Below are positions 16,301 to 23,617 of a stretch of DNA of 64,000 nt, one piece after another. This DNA is from Actinoplanes sp. NBC_00393. Its GTDB lineage: Bacteria > Actinomycetota > Actinomycetes > Mycobacteriales > Micromonosporaceae. Positions within the stretch are counted from its first letter, which is position 1; each line of letters starts with the position of its first letter. Below the pieces are notes generated by a model. That model searched no databases. It worked only from the letters and a program-made list of their open reading frames with translations, and was not told the origin of the DNA. A program made the position numbers and the translations under genes. The stretch lies in assembly GCF_036053395.1 (NCBI RefSeq), contig NZ_CP107942.1, positions 8,450,501 to 8,514,500 of the forward strand, read 5' to 3'.

Positions 16301-16484
16301 CGTCGGCCTGACCCGCGCCCAGGACCGGCTGTACGTGAGCTACTCGGCGAAGCGGTTCCGGCACGGCAGCGAGCGCGAGCAGACCCCGACGCCGTTCCTC
16401 GACGTGATCGACTCCGGTCTGTTCGAGCGGTTGGGCGAGGCCGCACCGAGCCGCCCCAAGGACCGCCAGCTCCGGCTGCTCTGA
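13365..16484 (+). CDS. PHP-domain / UvrD-type helicase fusion protein
   Basis: About 1039 residues. The N-terminal ~420 residues are a PHP-type metal phosphoesterase (ADLHIHSRYSRACSRD, GTGDFTHPAWFE, and a CPECGRPL zinc knuckle near 285-290) like the TIGR00375 family. A Lys/Pro-rich linker (~430-465) leads to a superfamily-1 helicase. The helicase shows Walker A GPGTGKT near 510, GTFHSLGL, Walker B VDEYQD near 653, GDPDQAIYSFRGAD, LTRNYRSS, LTLHAAKGLEFPVVFL and VGLTRAQDRLYVS near 980. The fusion suggests coupled nuclease-like and unwinding activity in DNA repair. GTG 13365, GTG 13359 and ATG 13350 are all possible starts; none has a good ribosome site. Confidence 0.88.
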   Translation: MTADAYVADLHIHSRYSRACSRDLTLPNLAWWARRKGIALLGTGDFTHPAWFEHLKESLEPAEPGLFRLADEKPVTKRLPGSLRGTDPARFMLSVEISTIYKRDDRTRKVHHLLYAPDFTSVEKINTALGRIGNLTADGRPILGLDSRNLLEITLEAGGYLIPAHIWTPWFSALGSKSGFDAIADCYADLAEHVTAVETGLSSDPEMNWRVSSLDRYRLVSNSDAHSPAALAREATLFTGTPDYFAVKDGVGLAGTLEFFPEEGKYHADGHRACGVNWEPSKTRAANGRCPECGRPLTVGVLSRVEDLADRPLGFHKDTHVEHLIQLHEILGEIHGVGPKSKTVESQLNHLVATLGAELDILRKIPVEEIGKAGGEELREAITRLRRGDVRRVPGYDGEYGVITLFDPGELRNRTSAPQVETLFDMLPTEIAEKPRTPAKDEKPKPKAKPAKEKPAPPPLAPPPSPHEPFEPMLAGMEEVGTGLLDRLDAMQRVAASAPGGPLLIVAGPGTGKTRTLTHRIAYLCAELGVFPERCLAITFTRRAAAELKERLEALLGDVAEDITVGTFHSLGLTVLKENAKAAGLGSGWRIADDQEQAQAREQAGEDDAAYRKLLRQQDLVDLDDLISVPMTLLREDPALVEKYRRRWQWIFVDEYQDVDELQYELLRLLSPADGNLCAIGDPDQAIYSFRGADVRYFLRFNQDFVDARLVRLTRNYRSSAPILAAAVQAIAPSSLVSGRRLDPARLDPEAALVGRYPARSVADEADFVVRTIDELVGGLSHRSLDSGRVDSRATVVGNLSFSDIAVLYRTDTQSGPIVDALSRAGIPVQKRSHNRLRDRAGVQVIARELRHAGGPAGSLPVRVKAAAQTLAQRYAAPTLDGGQLTPEDVWSSAELLMPLANRVGEDLPLFLQQLETGAEVDALDPRAEAVNLLTLHAAKGLEFPVVFLVGCEDGLLPLRWPGSAPSDDDIAEERRLFFVGLTRAQDRLYVSYSAKRFRHGSEREQTPTPFLDVIDSGLFERLGEAAPSRPKDRQLRLL

Positions 16485-16489
16485 AGGGC

Positions 16490-17227
16490 TCAGGCCGCCA
16501 CCACTCCGAGCAGGGCGCCGGCCAGCAACGCCGGCCCGAAGGGCAGGGCACGCCCGCCGCGTGCCCGCCCGGTGACCAGCAGCCAGCCCGCCACCACCCC
16601 GTTGATCAGGTGCGCCGCCGCGAAGCCGACGGCGACCGCTGCCCATCCACCGAAGCCGAGCAGCAGCGCCAGCACCGCACCCAGCTTCACGTCGCCCAGC
16701 CCGAGTCCGCGCCCGGGCAGGAGGGCAATCGCCAGGTAGACGATGCCGACCGCGGCGCCGGCGGCCACCGCGGTACCGATTCGGGCCGGCTCGATCAGGG
16801 CGAGCGGCACTCCGACCACCAGGGCCAGTGCGCCGACCAGCGGATCGGGCAGGCGCAGGCACCGCAGGTCGATCATGGCCAGCAGTACCCCGAGCACTCC
16901 GGCGATCAGCAGCACCGGAAGGCCCGGGACCGGCCCGAGCAACGCCGCCGGCACCCCGGCAACAGCCGCCGACGCGACCACCGGGCCGAGCCAGCCGCTA
17001 AGGAAAGCCTCGGCACGCGAAGCGAAAAGGACTCGCGGTGGGAAGGGGGCGCTCGGAGGAAAGCAGGCACAGGCTGCGCCGACATGGATCCAGCCGGCCG
17101 CTCCCGCTGGGAAACGGCGGCCACACCGATGGCATTCGCTGCGCACCGGTTCCGCGTACGCCACAGCCAGCCGATAAGCCACCCGAGGCAGAAAAGCCGC
17201 CGTCGCCGCCCCGAAGACCAGCGCCAT
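16490..17227 (-). CDS. A24 family (type IV prepilin) peptidase
   Basis: A 245-residue polytopic membrane aspartyl protease. The two catalytic Asp motifs are visible in AMIDLRCLRLPDPL and GLGLGDVKLGAV (GxGD). The N-terminal region retains a CHRCG knuckle with a second Cys pair in GAACAC, as in full prepilin peptidases with a zinc-binding loop, though the methylase part is reduced. Seven to eight hydrophobic segments follow. It would cut type IV pilin or Flp-type prepilins, but no pilus genes are in this window. ATG 17227 was chosen; a GTG at 17248 is possible. It is convergent with the helicase (5-bp gap) and divergent from the LppU-like gene. Confidence 0.82.
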   Translation of the reverse strand: MALVFGAATAAFLPRVAYRLAVAYAEPVRSECHRCGRRFPAGAAGWIHVGAACACFPPSAPFPPRVLFASRAEAFLSGWLGPVVASAAVAGVPAALLGPVPGLPVLLIAGVLGVLLAMIDLRCLRLPDPLVGALALVVGVPLALIEPARIGTAVAAGAAVGIVYLAIALLPGRGLGLGDVKLGAVLALLLGFGGWAAVAVGFAAAHLINGVVAGWLLVTGRARGGRALPFGPALLAGALLGVVAA

Positions 17228-17395
17228 GATCACGATTGGTGTCGACACGATCGTGGACCGTAACGCCCACCGGACCGGCCCGGGATCGGGTTGCCGACAG
17301 CCGGTACGATTCGTCCCCGCGATTCCGGCACGGGCGGGTTCTGGAGCGCACGCTACCGTGGCAGGCAGCGAATTCCGCTTCTGGAGGGACTCCCG

Positions 17396-17998
17396 ATGTC
17401 GCACAACGGGCCCTACCCCGGTCAGCCGTGGCCGGGAGGCAGCCCCGACGAGCCGTATGTGGAGCCGTCCGATCCGTGGCGCGAGCAGCCGGAGCCGCCG
17501 TGGACGCCACCTCCGGCGCAGATTCCGCACCAGCAGCCGTACGCCGCTCCGGCCCGGTCATGGCCGGCGCCGCAACCGGTCCGGCGGGGTTTCGCGATGG
17601 GCGCCCTCGTCGCGTTCCTGAGTGTCCTGGTCGGGGGCGGCCTGGCCACCACGGCCTGGTTCCTGATCGGCCGGGAGGAGAAGACCACCCCGGCCGCGGC
17701 GCCCTCGACCGTGCCGGCGAACGCGCCGCGCCCGCAGACCAGCGAGGACGCCCGGTTCGCGGTGAAGGGCCAGTGTGTCCGGAACGAGGGCACCAACGCC
17801 GAGCCGAAGCTGCGCATCGTGATCTGCGCGGCCAACACGTTCGAGGTGCTCAAGCGCATCGACGGCAAGACGACCGGCGAGAAGGACGCAGTGGGCAAGT
17901 GCGCGAAGGTGACGGGCTACACGAACTGGTACTACTACGACACTGAGTACGACGATGTCGATTTCGTGCTCTGCCTCAAGGAGTATGGGCCCGTCTAG
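17396..17998 (+). CDS. LppU/SCO3897-like membrane-anchored protein
   Basis: A 200-residue protein. A Pro/Gln/Tyr-rich cytoplasmic N-terminus (about 1-60) is followed by one membrane helix (MGALVAFLSVLVGGGLATTAWFLI, about 66-90) and a Pro/Ala linker. An outside domain has paired cysteines: FAVKGQCVRNEGTNAEPKL, VICAANTFEVLKRIDGKT, CAKVTGYTNWYYYD and DFVLCLKEYG. This matches the LppU/SCO3897 family of actinobacterial surface proteins of unknown role. ATG 17396 has GGAGGG 7 bases upstream. Its TAG stop lies in the first TCTAGC half-site of the operator array ahead of the next gene. Confidence 0.8.
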   Translation: MSHNGPYPGQPWPGGSPDEPYVEPSDPWREQPEPPWTPPPAQIPHQQPYAAPARSWPAPQPVRRGFAMGALVAFLSVLVGGGLATTAWFLIGREEKTTPAAAPSTVPANAPRPQTSEDARFAVKGQCVRNEGTNAEPKLRIVICAANTFEVLKRIDGKTTGEKDAVGKCAKVTGYTNWYYYDTEYDDVDFVLCLKEYGPV

Positions 17999-18067
17999 CA
18001 AGATCTAGCCCAAAGGCTAGACAGCCGTAGAGGGGTAAATCGAGGCAACTCTAGCGTCCACGCTAGA
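17994..18067. promoter_or_regulatory. Tandem CTAG-type operators before the AAA ATPase gene
   Basis: Two perfect 7+7 inverted repeats with 4-base spacers are present: TCTAGCC-N4-GGCTAGA (18004-18021) and TCTAGCG-N4-CGCTAGA (18050-18067). They are 46 bp apart centre to centre. A lone TCTAGC half-site is at 17994-17999. CTAG is usually rare in such genomes, so five copies in 74 bp are striking. The second repeat covers the expected -35 position of the promoter whose -10 is TACTGT at 18076-18081, eight bases before the ATG. This is what a repressor of the TetR or MarR type would need. Confidence 0.75.
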
Positions 18068-18089
18068 CGGCCCGATACTGTCCTACGGC

Positions 18090-19295
18090 ATGGATCCGGT
18101 GCGGAACCCGTACGCTCCCGGCGCCGGCCAGCGCCCACCCGAGCTGGCCGGGCGCGGCCGTGAGCTGGACGCTTTCGACGTAGTCCTGGAGCGAGTGGCG
18201 CGCGGCCGCCCGGAGCGCAGCCTGGTGCTGACCGGTCTGCGTGGCGTCGGCAAGACGGTGCTGCTCAACACCCTGCGCTCGGCGGCCATCGGCCGGCTCT
18301 GGGGCACCGGCAAGATCGAGGCCCGGCCCGACCAGTCGCTGCGCCGCCCGGTCTCCGGCGCGCTGCACATGGCGATCCGCGAGCTGGCCCCGCACCATCG
18401 CGACCCGGACCGGGTCGACGAGGTGCTCGGCGTGCTCAAGGCGTTCGCGCTGCGGGCCAACGAGACCAACGGGAAGATCCGGGATCGCTGGGCGCCCGGT
18501 ATCGACGTGCCACCGGCCCGCGGCCGCGCCGACTCCGGTGACATCGAGATCGATCTGGTCGAGCTCTTCACCGACGCCGCCTCGCTCGCCACCGACGTGG
18601 GCACCGGCATCGCCCTGTTCATCGACGAGATGCAGGACCTGAGCGCCACCGACGTGTCGGCGCTCTGCGCGGCGTGCCACGAGTTGTCGCAGCTGGGGGC
18701 TCCGCTGATTGTGGTGGGCGCCGGGCTGCCGCATCTGCCGGCCGTGCTGTCCGCCGCCAAGTCCTACTCCGAGCGCCTCTTCCGGTATCAGCGGATCGAC
18801 CGTCTGGACCGGGATGCGGCCGATCTGGCGCTGGGTGTGCCGGCCGAGCGGGAGGGCGTCGACTACGACCAGGAGGCGCTGGACCTGCTCTACGAGAAGT
18901 CCGGCGGGTATCCGTACTTCGTCCAGGCGTACGGAAAAGCGACCTGGGACCATGCGCCGCAGACGCCGATCACCGCTGATGACGTCGCGGTCGCCGCACC
19001 CGAGGCCGAAGGCGAGCTGGCGGTCGGTTTCTTCGGCTCCCGCTTCGAGCGCGCCACGCCGGCCGAGCGGGAGTACATGCGGGCGATGGCGACGCTCTCC
19101 AGCGATCCGGGCAACGACATGGACGCGGCCGTGCCGACCTCGGACATCGCGACCTCGCTCGGCCGCAAGCCGGCCAGCCTCTCCCCGGCCCGGGACGCGC
19201 TGATCAAAAAGGGACTCATCTACTCGGGGGAACGCGGCACGGTGGCGTTCACCGTCCCGCACTTCGGCCGGTACCTCAGAACGCAGCCGGTGTGA
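18090..19295 (+). CDS. AAA ATPase (ORC/Cdc6-like ATP-binding protein)
   Basis: A 401-residue P-loop ATPase. Walker A is GLRGVGKT (49-56), Walker B is GIALFIDEMQDL (near 175-185), and sensor-like VVGAGLPHLP follows. The lid and C-terminal part contain GYPYFVQAYGKATWD and a winged-helix end (SDIATSLGRKPASLSPARDA, then LIKKGLIYSGERGTVAFTVP) that may bind DNA. The layout is like stand-alone archaeal-type or STAND ATPases; its role is unknown. ATG 18090 has a TACTGT box eight bases upstream and no ribosome site, so it is probably leaderless. Tandem CTAG-type operators precede it. Confidence 0.82.
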   Translation: MDPVRNPYAPGAGQRPPELAGRGRELDAFDVVLERVARGRPERSLVLTGLRGVGKTVLLNTLRSAAIGRLWGTGKIEARPDQSLRRPVSGALHMAIRELAPHHRDPDRVDEVLGVLKAFALRANETNGKIRDRWAPGIDVPPARGRADSGDIEIDLVELFTDAASLATDVGTGIALFIDEMQDLSATDVSALCAACHELSQLGAPLIVVGAGLPHLPAVLSAAKSYSERLFRYQRIDRLDRDAADLALGVPAEREGVDYDQEALDLLYEKSGGYPYFVQAYGKATWDHAPQTPITADDVAVAAPEAEGELAVGFFGSRFERATPAEREYMRAMATLSSDPGNDMDAAVPTSDIATSLGRKPASLSPARDALIKKGLIYSGERGTVAFTVPHFGRYLRTQPV

Positions 19296-19323
19296 GCACG
19301 CGGTTACGGGTATAACGAAATTC

Positions 19324-19869
19324 ATGAAGCCCGTACGCACCGCAGCCCGAGCCATGCTCGCTTCGATCTTCGTGATCAGCGGGGTCCGCGTGCTGATGAG
19401 CCCCGGTGAGGGGCGCGTCGAGGCGGCCCGCCGGGTCACCGACAAGGTAGGACCGCTGCTGGAGAAGACCGACCCACGTCTGCCCACCGACCCGGAGACG
19501 CTGATCCGGATCAAGGCGGCGAGCGATGTGGTGGCCGGGTTTGCGCTGGCCACCGGGCGTTTCACCCGGCCCGCCGCGGCCGTGCTGGCAGCCGGCCTGA
19601 TCCCGACCACCATCGCCGGCCACCCGTTCTGGTCCGCGTCCAAGGAGGATCGGCCCAACCAGCAGACCCATTTCCTGAAAAACCTGGGCCTGCTCGGCGG
19701 TCTGCTGCTGGCCGCGGCGGACACCGAGGGCCGGCCGGGGCTGCGCTATCGCACCACCCACGCGGTGGACCGGTCGCAGCGGTCGGTGCGGCGCGCGGTG
19801 CGTACCGCCAAGCGCGAAGCCAAGATCGCAGCGGTCTCGGCAACCGCGGCGCGCAAGCTCCCCGGGTGA
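19324..19869 (+). CDS. DoxX family membrane protein
   Basis: A 181-residue protein with four hydrophobic segments (MLASIFVISGVRVL, VVAGFALATGRF, AAAVLAAGLIPTTIAGHPFW, LGLLGGLLLAAAD) and the DoxX-type motif F-N-QTHFLKNLGLLGG. A basic C-terminal tail of about 45 residues (VRRAVRTAKREAKIA) is cytoplasmic. DoxX proteins are quinone- or thiol-linked membrane redox components in some species; the role here is open. It starts 28 bp after the AAA ATPase gene in the same direction. Confidence 0.85.
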   Translation: MKPVRTAARAMLASIFVISGVRVLMSPGEGRVEAARRVTDKVGPLLEKTDPRLPTDPETLIRIKAASDVVAGFALATGRFTRPAAAVLAAGLIPTTIAGHPFWSASKEDRPNQQTHFLKNLGLLGGLLLAAADTEGRPGLRYRTTHAVDRSQRSVRRAVRTAKREAKIAAVSATAARKLPG

Positions 19870-20068
19870 ACCCGTTTGTCCGGGTAACAACCTATAAGCG
19901 GCCTTTGCGTTAAAGCGGACGAGGGGCCGCGCGGTCGGTCTGCGCCTTCTAAGCTCGCTTCCGCCCGGCTTACGACCTGCCGCCGCTCCCGTCCGATTCG
20001 CCCCAAGGCGCCGGACGGGGTCGTGCGACAGGCCGTGCCGGGCCCGGGGACGAGACGGGGGTCGCGCC

Positions 20069-21397
20069 ATGCCGGCAGTCAACAATGCGCGTCGCGCTGC
20101 GCGCACGCGGTCCACGGTGGTCACGCTGGGCATTCTCGGCACGCTCTGCTTGATCACTCTGTGCATTCATCGGTACGGGTTGAGCACGCTCTCCGTCGAG
20201 TTGGCGGCGATCCGGAGCTGGCTGGGCGGTGACGGGCTCTACGCGTACCGTGTCCCCGGAACTGAAACCAGCGCCGCGTTCTCCCCGGTCCTGGCCCTGC
20301 TGCTGGCGCCGCTCTCGATCCTGCCGCGGCAAGCGGCCGGCTGGCTGCTCGCCCTCGCCGGTGTCGCCGCGCTCGTGCTCGCCTCGATCGTGCTGGCCGG
20401 TCCGATAGCACGCCGTTACGGCCACCGCCGTTCCTCGGTAGTCGTCGCCGTCGCCTCGCTGGCCCTGCTCGCCGGGCCGGTCCGCGCCACGATCGGTCTC
20501 GGCCGTCCCGACCTCCTGCTGTTCGGCCTGGTCGTCGCCGACCTGGTGGCGCTGCGCCGAGCCGCCTGGGCCCGCAGCCGGGCCACCTGGTGGCCGAGCC
20601 GGACCGCCTCGCAACCACCCCGGGACCGGTCCCCGCTCGGCCGGCTGCGCCGCGGCTGGGCGACCGGCGCCTGGGCCGGGGTCGGCACCGGCCTCGCCAC
20701 CGCGCTCTCCCTGGCGCCGGTGCTGTTCATCGGCTATCTGCTGATCACCCGGCAGCTGCGGGCCGCCCTGACCGCGCTCGCCACCGCCGCCACCGTGACG
20801 CTCGGTGCGCTGCTCGTCGTCCCCCACGAGACGCTGACCTGGTACGGCACCGTCGTGTGGGAACTGGACCGGATGGCGCCGCTGAGCGCCCCCGACAACC
20901 AGTCCCTGGCCGGGGTGCTGGCCCGGCTGTACGGCTTCTCCGCGCCCCCGGTGCTGGTCTGGTTCTCCTTCGGGGTGCTGGTGCTGGCGGTCGGCCTGAT
21001 CCGCGCCCGCTCCGCGCACGTGGACGGTGACGAGATCTCCGCGTTCACGCTGGTCGCGCTGACCGGCGCGGTGGCCGGACCGGTCACCGGGCAGGCCGAG
21101 ACGGTCTGGCTGATCCCGGCCGTGCTGATCCTGGCCGACGCGGCGATGCGGCGCCGGCTCAGCACGCGGCTACCCCGGTCGGCGCGCTTCGCCGGCGCCG
21201 GTTTTGCGGTGGCCGCCCTGATCGGATACCTCTTGCTGGTCGTCGGACCGCATTGGGCGTACGGGTGGAACGGCACCGCATTCGTGCTGATCCTGCTGGT
21301 CAACGCGCTGCCCTGGCGGCACGGCAGCGCACCGGCGATCCTGATCCGGCGGCCGGTGAGGCGGCCGGCCGCGATCCCGGTCCCGCGGGGCGGCTAG
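20069..21397 (+). CDS. GT87/DUF2029-type polytopic mannosyltransferase-like protein
   Basis: A 442-residue membrane protein with about ten helices. It begins with a basic N-terminus and the segment VVTLGILGTLCLITLCIH, then a luminal loop WLGGDGLYAYRVPGTETSAAFSP in the position of the GT-C catalytic loop. TIGLGRPDLLLFGLVVADLV and the later loop LDRMAPLSAPDNQSLAGVLA fit GT87 (polyprenyl-phosphate-mannose-dependent alpha-1,2-mannosyltransferase) proteins. The likely role is glycan or lipoglycan extension at the outer membrane face. It ends convergently with moaE in a shared CTAG. Confidence 0.8.
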   Translation: MPAVNNARRAARTRSTVVTLGILGTLCLITLCIHRYGLSTLSVELAAIRSWLGGDGLYAYRVPGTETSAAFSPVLALLLAPLSILPRQAAGWLLALAGVAALVLASIVLAGPIARRYGHRRSSVVVAVASLALLAGPVRATIGLGRPDLLLFGLVVADLVALRRAAWARSRATWWPSRTASQPPRDRSPLGRLRRGWATGAWAGVGTGLATALSLAPVLFIGYLLITRQLRAALTALATAATVTLGALLVVPHETLTWYGTVVWELDRMAPLSAPDNQSLAGVLARLYGFSAPPVLVWFSFGVLVLAVGLIRARSAHVDGDEISAFTLVALTGAVAGPVTGQAETVWLIPAVLILADAAMRRRLSTRLPRSARFAGAGFAVAALIGYLLLVVGPHWAYGWNGTAFVLILLVNALPWRHGSAPAILIRRPVRRPAAIPVPRGG

Positions 21398-21906
21398 GGG
21401 CAGTTCACCCACTCGTCGGTGCCGTCCAGGAAGACCTGCCGCTTCCAGATCGGCAGTCGCGCCTTGGCCTCGTCGACCAGCCGGGCGCAGGCCGCGAACG
21501 CCGCCGCCCGGTGCGCGGTGCTGACCGCGGCGACCAGCGCGACGTCGCCGATCTGCAGGGTGCCGATCCGGTGCGAGACCGCGACCGCATAGACGTCCGG
21601 GTCGGCGGCGATCTCCTCGGCCACCTCGCGCAGGATCGCGCCGGCGGTGGGATGGCCCTCGTACTCGAGCAGGGTCACGCTCCGGCCGTGATCGTGGTCG
21701 CGGACGACGCCCTGGAAGGAGACGACCGCCCCGGCTTTGTTGTCGGCGACGGCGGCCTCGTGCGCGGCCAGGTCCAGCGTCTCGTCGACGACCTCGGCTC
21801 GGGCCACTGAACCTTTTTCAACGTGGCGAGGGCGATCGCGCCCGGTGCTGACCATCGGCTCGGACCCTTCTCGCCCGATGCCAGGTTGAGAAAGGTTCAT
21901 TGTCAT
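21394..21906 (-). CDS. moaE: Molybdopterin synthase catalytic subunit MoaE
   Basis: A 170-residue protein that, with thiocarboxylated MoaD, converts cyclic pyranopterin monophosphate to molybdopterin. Family motifs are GAVVSFQGVVRDHDHGRSV, LLEYEGHPTAGAIL, HRIGTLQIGDVAL and ARLPIWKRQVFLDGTDEWV, which holds the catalytic Lys. A 34-residue N-terminal extension is unusual for the family. ATG 21906 overlaps the moeA stop as ATGA with GGGGAG upstream, which supports the long form through translational coupling; GTG at the ARAEVV site would give the classic length. It is last in the moaC-mog-moeA-moaE operon. Confidence 0.92.
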   Translation of the reverse strand: MTMNLSQPGIGREGSEPMVSTGRDRPRHVEKGSVARAEVVDETLDLAAHEAAVADNKAGAVVSFQGVVRDHDHGRSVTLLEYEGHPTAGAILREVAEEIAADPDVYAVAVSHRIGTLQIGDVALVAAVSTAHRAAAFAACARLVDEAKARLPIWKRQVFLDGTDEWVNCP

Positions 21907-23126
21907 GATCGCTCCCCGGGGGTCAGCGGAAGGGGCAGGAACGGGACCAGGTCGCCGGCCGCGGCCTCGGTGCCGGGCCGGACCACCACGAAACCATGCG
22001 AGTTGGCCAACCCGCGCAGCATCGCTGAACCGACATGACCGACCGGGGTCGCTGTGCGGCCGGTGGAGTCGAGGGCGGCCAGAGCGAGGTGGGTGAAGTC
22101 GCCGCGGCCCGGAACTGCTGCGCCCGCTTCCACCCTGGGCAGTTCCGGCAGCGGGCGGCCGCGCAGGCCGGCCAGCAGCGGGGCGACCAGGGTGACCAGG
22201 GCGATCACCGCGGACTGCGGGTTGCCGGGGAGACCGGCCAGGAACCGCGGCCGGCCGTCCGGACCGAGCACCCGGGCGAGCAGCATCGGGAAGCCGGGTC
22301 GCACGGCGACGGTGTTCACGATGTACTCGCCGCCCAGCTCGGCGAGCGCGGGGTGCAGATGGTCGACCGGGCCGTGCATCGTGCCGCCGGTGGTGCAGAC
22401 CAGGTCGGCGACTTCCAGTCCGGAGCGGATGGCGTCGAGGTGGGCGACCAGGGTGTCCTTCACCGGGCCGGTCACGGTCTGCACGGTGGCGCCGTACCGC
22501 CGCAGCCAGCCGGGCACCTGCGGGCCGAGGGAGTCCCGGACCCGGCCGGCGCCGGGCGGGCCGGACGTCAGCAACTCGTCGCCGAAGACCAGCAGCGCGG
22601 CCCGCGGCTCCGCGAAGACCTGCAGACTCTCGTAACCGCAGGTGGCCGCGACGCCGATGACTGCGGGGTCGACAGCCGTACCGGCCGGGAACAGCTCCTC
22701 GCCGCGGTGCGCCTCCTCGCCGGGCAGACGCCAGTCCGGCAGTCGACGCGGCTCGCCGGAAACCCGGCCGTCCCCGCCGGTCGTCGAGTCCTCGATCCGG
22801 ACCAGCGCAGTGGAACCGTCCGGCACCATCGCGCCGGTGGCGATCTCGACGCAGGTCCCGTCCTCGGTCAGCGGCGGCGGCGTGCTGCCGGCCAGCACCC
22901 GACCCACCGGCCGCCACGGGCCGGTGCCGCGCACCGCCCAGCCGTCGATGCTCGACGTGGGGAACGCGGGCAGGTCGGTGAGGGTCCGCAGCGGCTCAGC
23001 GAGGGTACGGCCGTCCGCCTCGGCGAGCGGCACCTGCTCGGCACCGGTCGCCGCGGCCCGGCCCGCCTCGTAGGCCAGGCGGCGCGCCTGCTCCCAGTCG
23101 ACCGGAAGGTTCTCGTCAGCGCTCAC
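21903..23126 (-). CDS. moeA: Molybdopterin molybdenumtransferase MoeA
   Basis: A 407-residue MoeA that inserts molybdate into adenylated molybdopterin. Characteristic stretches are PAFPTSSIDGWAV (the MDGYA equivalent), VEIATGAMVPDGSTALVRIED, LLVFGDELL, CTTGGTMHGPVDHL, FLAGLPGNPQSAVIALVTLV and a small C-terminal domain. The GTG start at 23126 is 23 bp after the mog stop. The C-terminal end overlaps moaE by four bases. The central loop reads GGTMHGPVDH and not the more usual GGVSVGDYD form, a variant seen in actinobacterial MoeA. Confidence 0.92.
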   Translation of the reverse strand: MSADENLPVDWEQARRLAYEAGRAAATGAEQVPLAEADGRTLAEPLRTLTDLPAFPTSSIDGWAVRGTGPWRPVGRVLAGSTPPPLTEDGTCVEIATGAMVPDGSTALVRIEDSTTGGDGRVSGEPRRLPDWRLPGEEAHRGEELFPAGTAVDPAVIGVAATCGYESLQVFAEPRAALLVFGDELLTSGPPGAGRVRDSLGPQVPGWLRRYGATVQTVTGPVKDTLVAHLDAIRSGLEVADLVCTTGGTMHGPVDHLHPALAELGGEYIVNTVAVRPGFPMLLARVLGPDGRPRFLAGLPGNPQSAVIALVTLVAPLLAGLRGRPLPELPRVEAGAAVPGRGDFTHLALAALDSTGRTATPVGHVGSAMLRGLANSHGFVVVRPGTEAAAGDLVPFLPLPLTPGERS

Positions 23127-23149
23127 AACGGACAGCCTAGTGACCCTTT

Positions 23150-23617
23150 TCAGTGATCCCCGCCGCGGATCTGGTCGACGGTGTGCGCCAACAACGGGCC
23201 CAGGACGGCCAGCCCGTCCTTCGCCCCGCCGGTCGATCCGGGCAGGTTGACGATCAGCGTGCGCCCGGCGACTCCGGCCAGCCCGCGGGAGAGCGCGGCG
23301 GCTGGGACCCGGTCCCGGCTGTAGGCACGGATCGCCTCGGCGATGCCCGGGATCTCGAAGTCGAGCAGGCCGCGGGTGGCCTCCGGGGTGCGGTCGGTCG
23401 GGGTGACGCCGGTTCCGCCGCTGGTCAGCACCACGTCGATGCCATCGGCGACGGCGGTTCGCAGCGCCTCGGCCACCGGGTGGCCGTCCGGTACGACCAC
23501 TGGCTCGTCCACCTCGCAACCGAGCTCCCGCAGGCCGTTGACGAGGCGGGGGCCGCTCGTGTCGGCGTACACCCCGGCGGCGGCGCGGTTCGAGGCGACG
23601 ATCACTCTGGCTTTCAT
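23150..23617 (-). CDS. mog: MogA/MoaB family molybdopterin adenylyltransferase
   Basis: A 155-residue protein of the MogA/MoaB fold that adenylates molybdopterin ahead of metal insertion. The motifs VIVASNRAAAGVYADTSGP and DVVLTSGGTGVTPTDRTPEA (GGTG loop) and the C-terminal LPGSTGGAKDGLAVL are all present. The ATG overlaps the moaC stop (ATGA), so the two are translationally coupled. Confidence 0.92.
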   Translation of the reverse strand: MKARVIVASNRAAAGVYADTSGPRLVNGLRELGCEVDEPVVVPDGHPVAEALRTAVADGIDVVLTSGGTGVTPTDRTPEATRGLLDFEIPGIAEAIRAYSRDRVPAAALSRGLAGVAGRTLIVNLPGSTGGAKDGLAVLGPLLAHTVDQIRGGDH

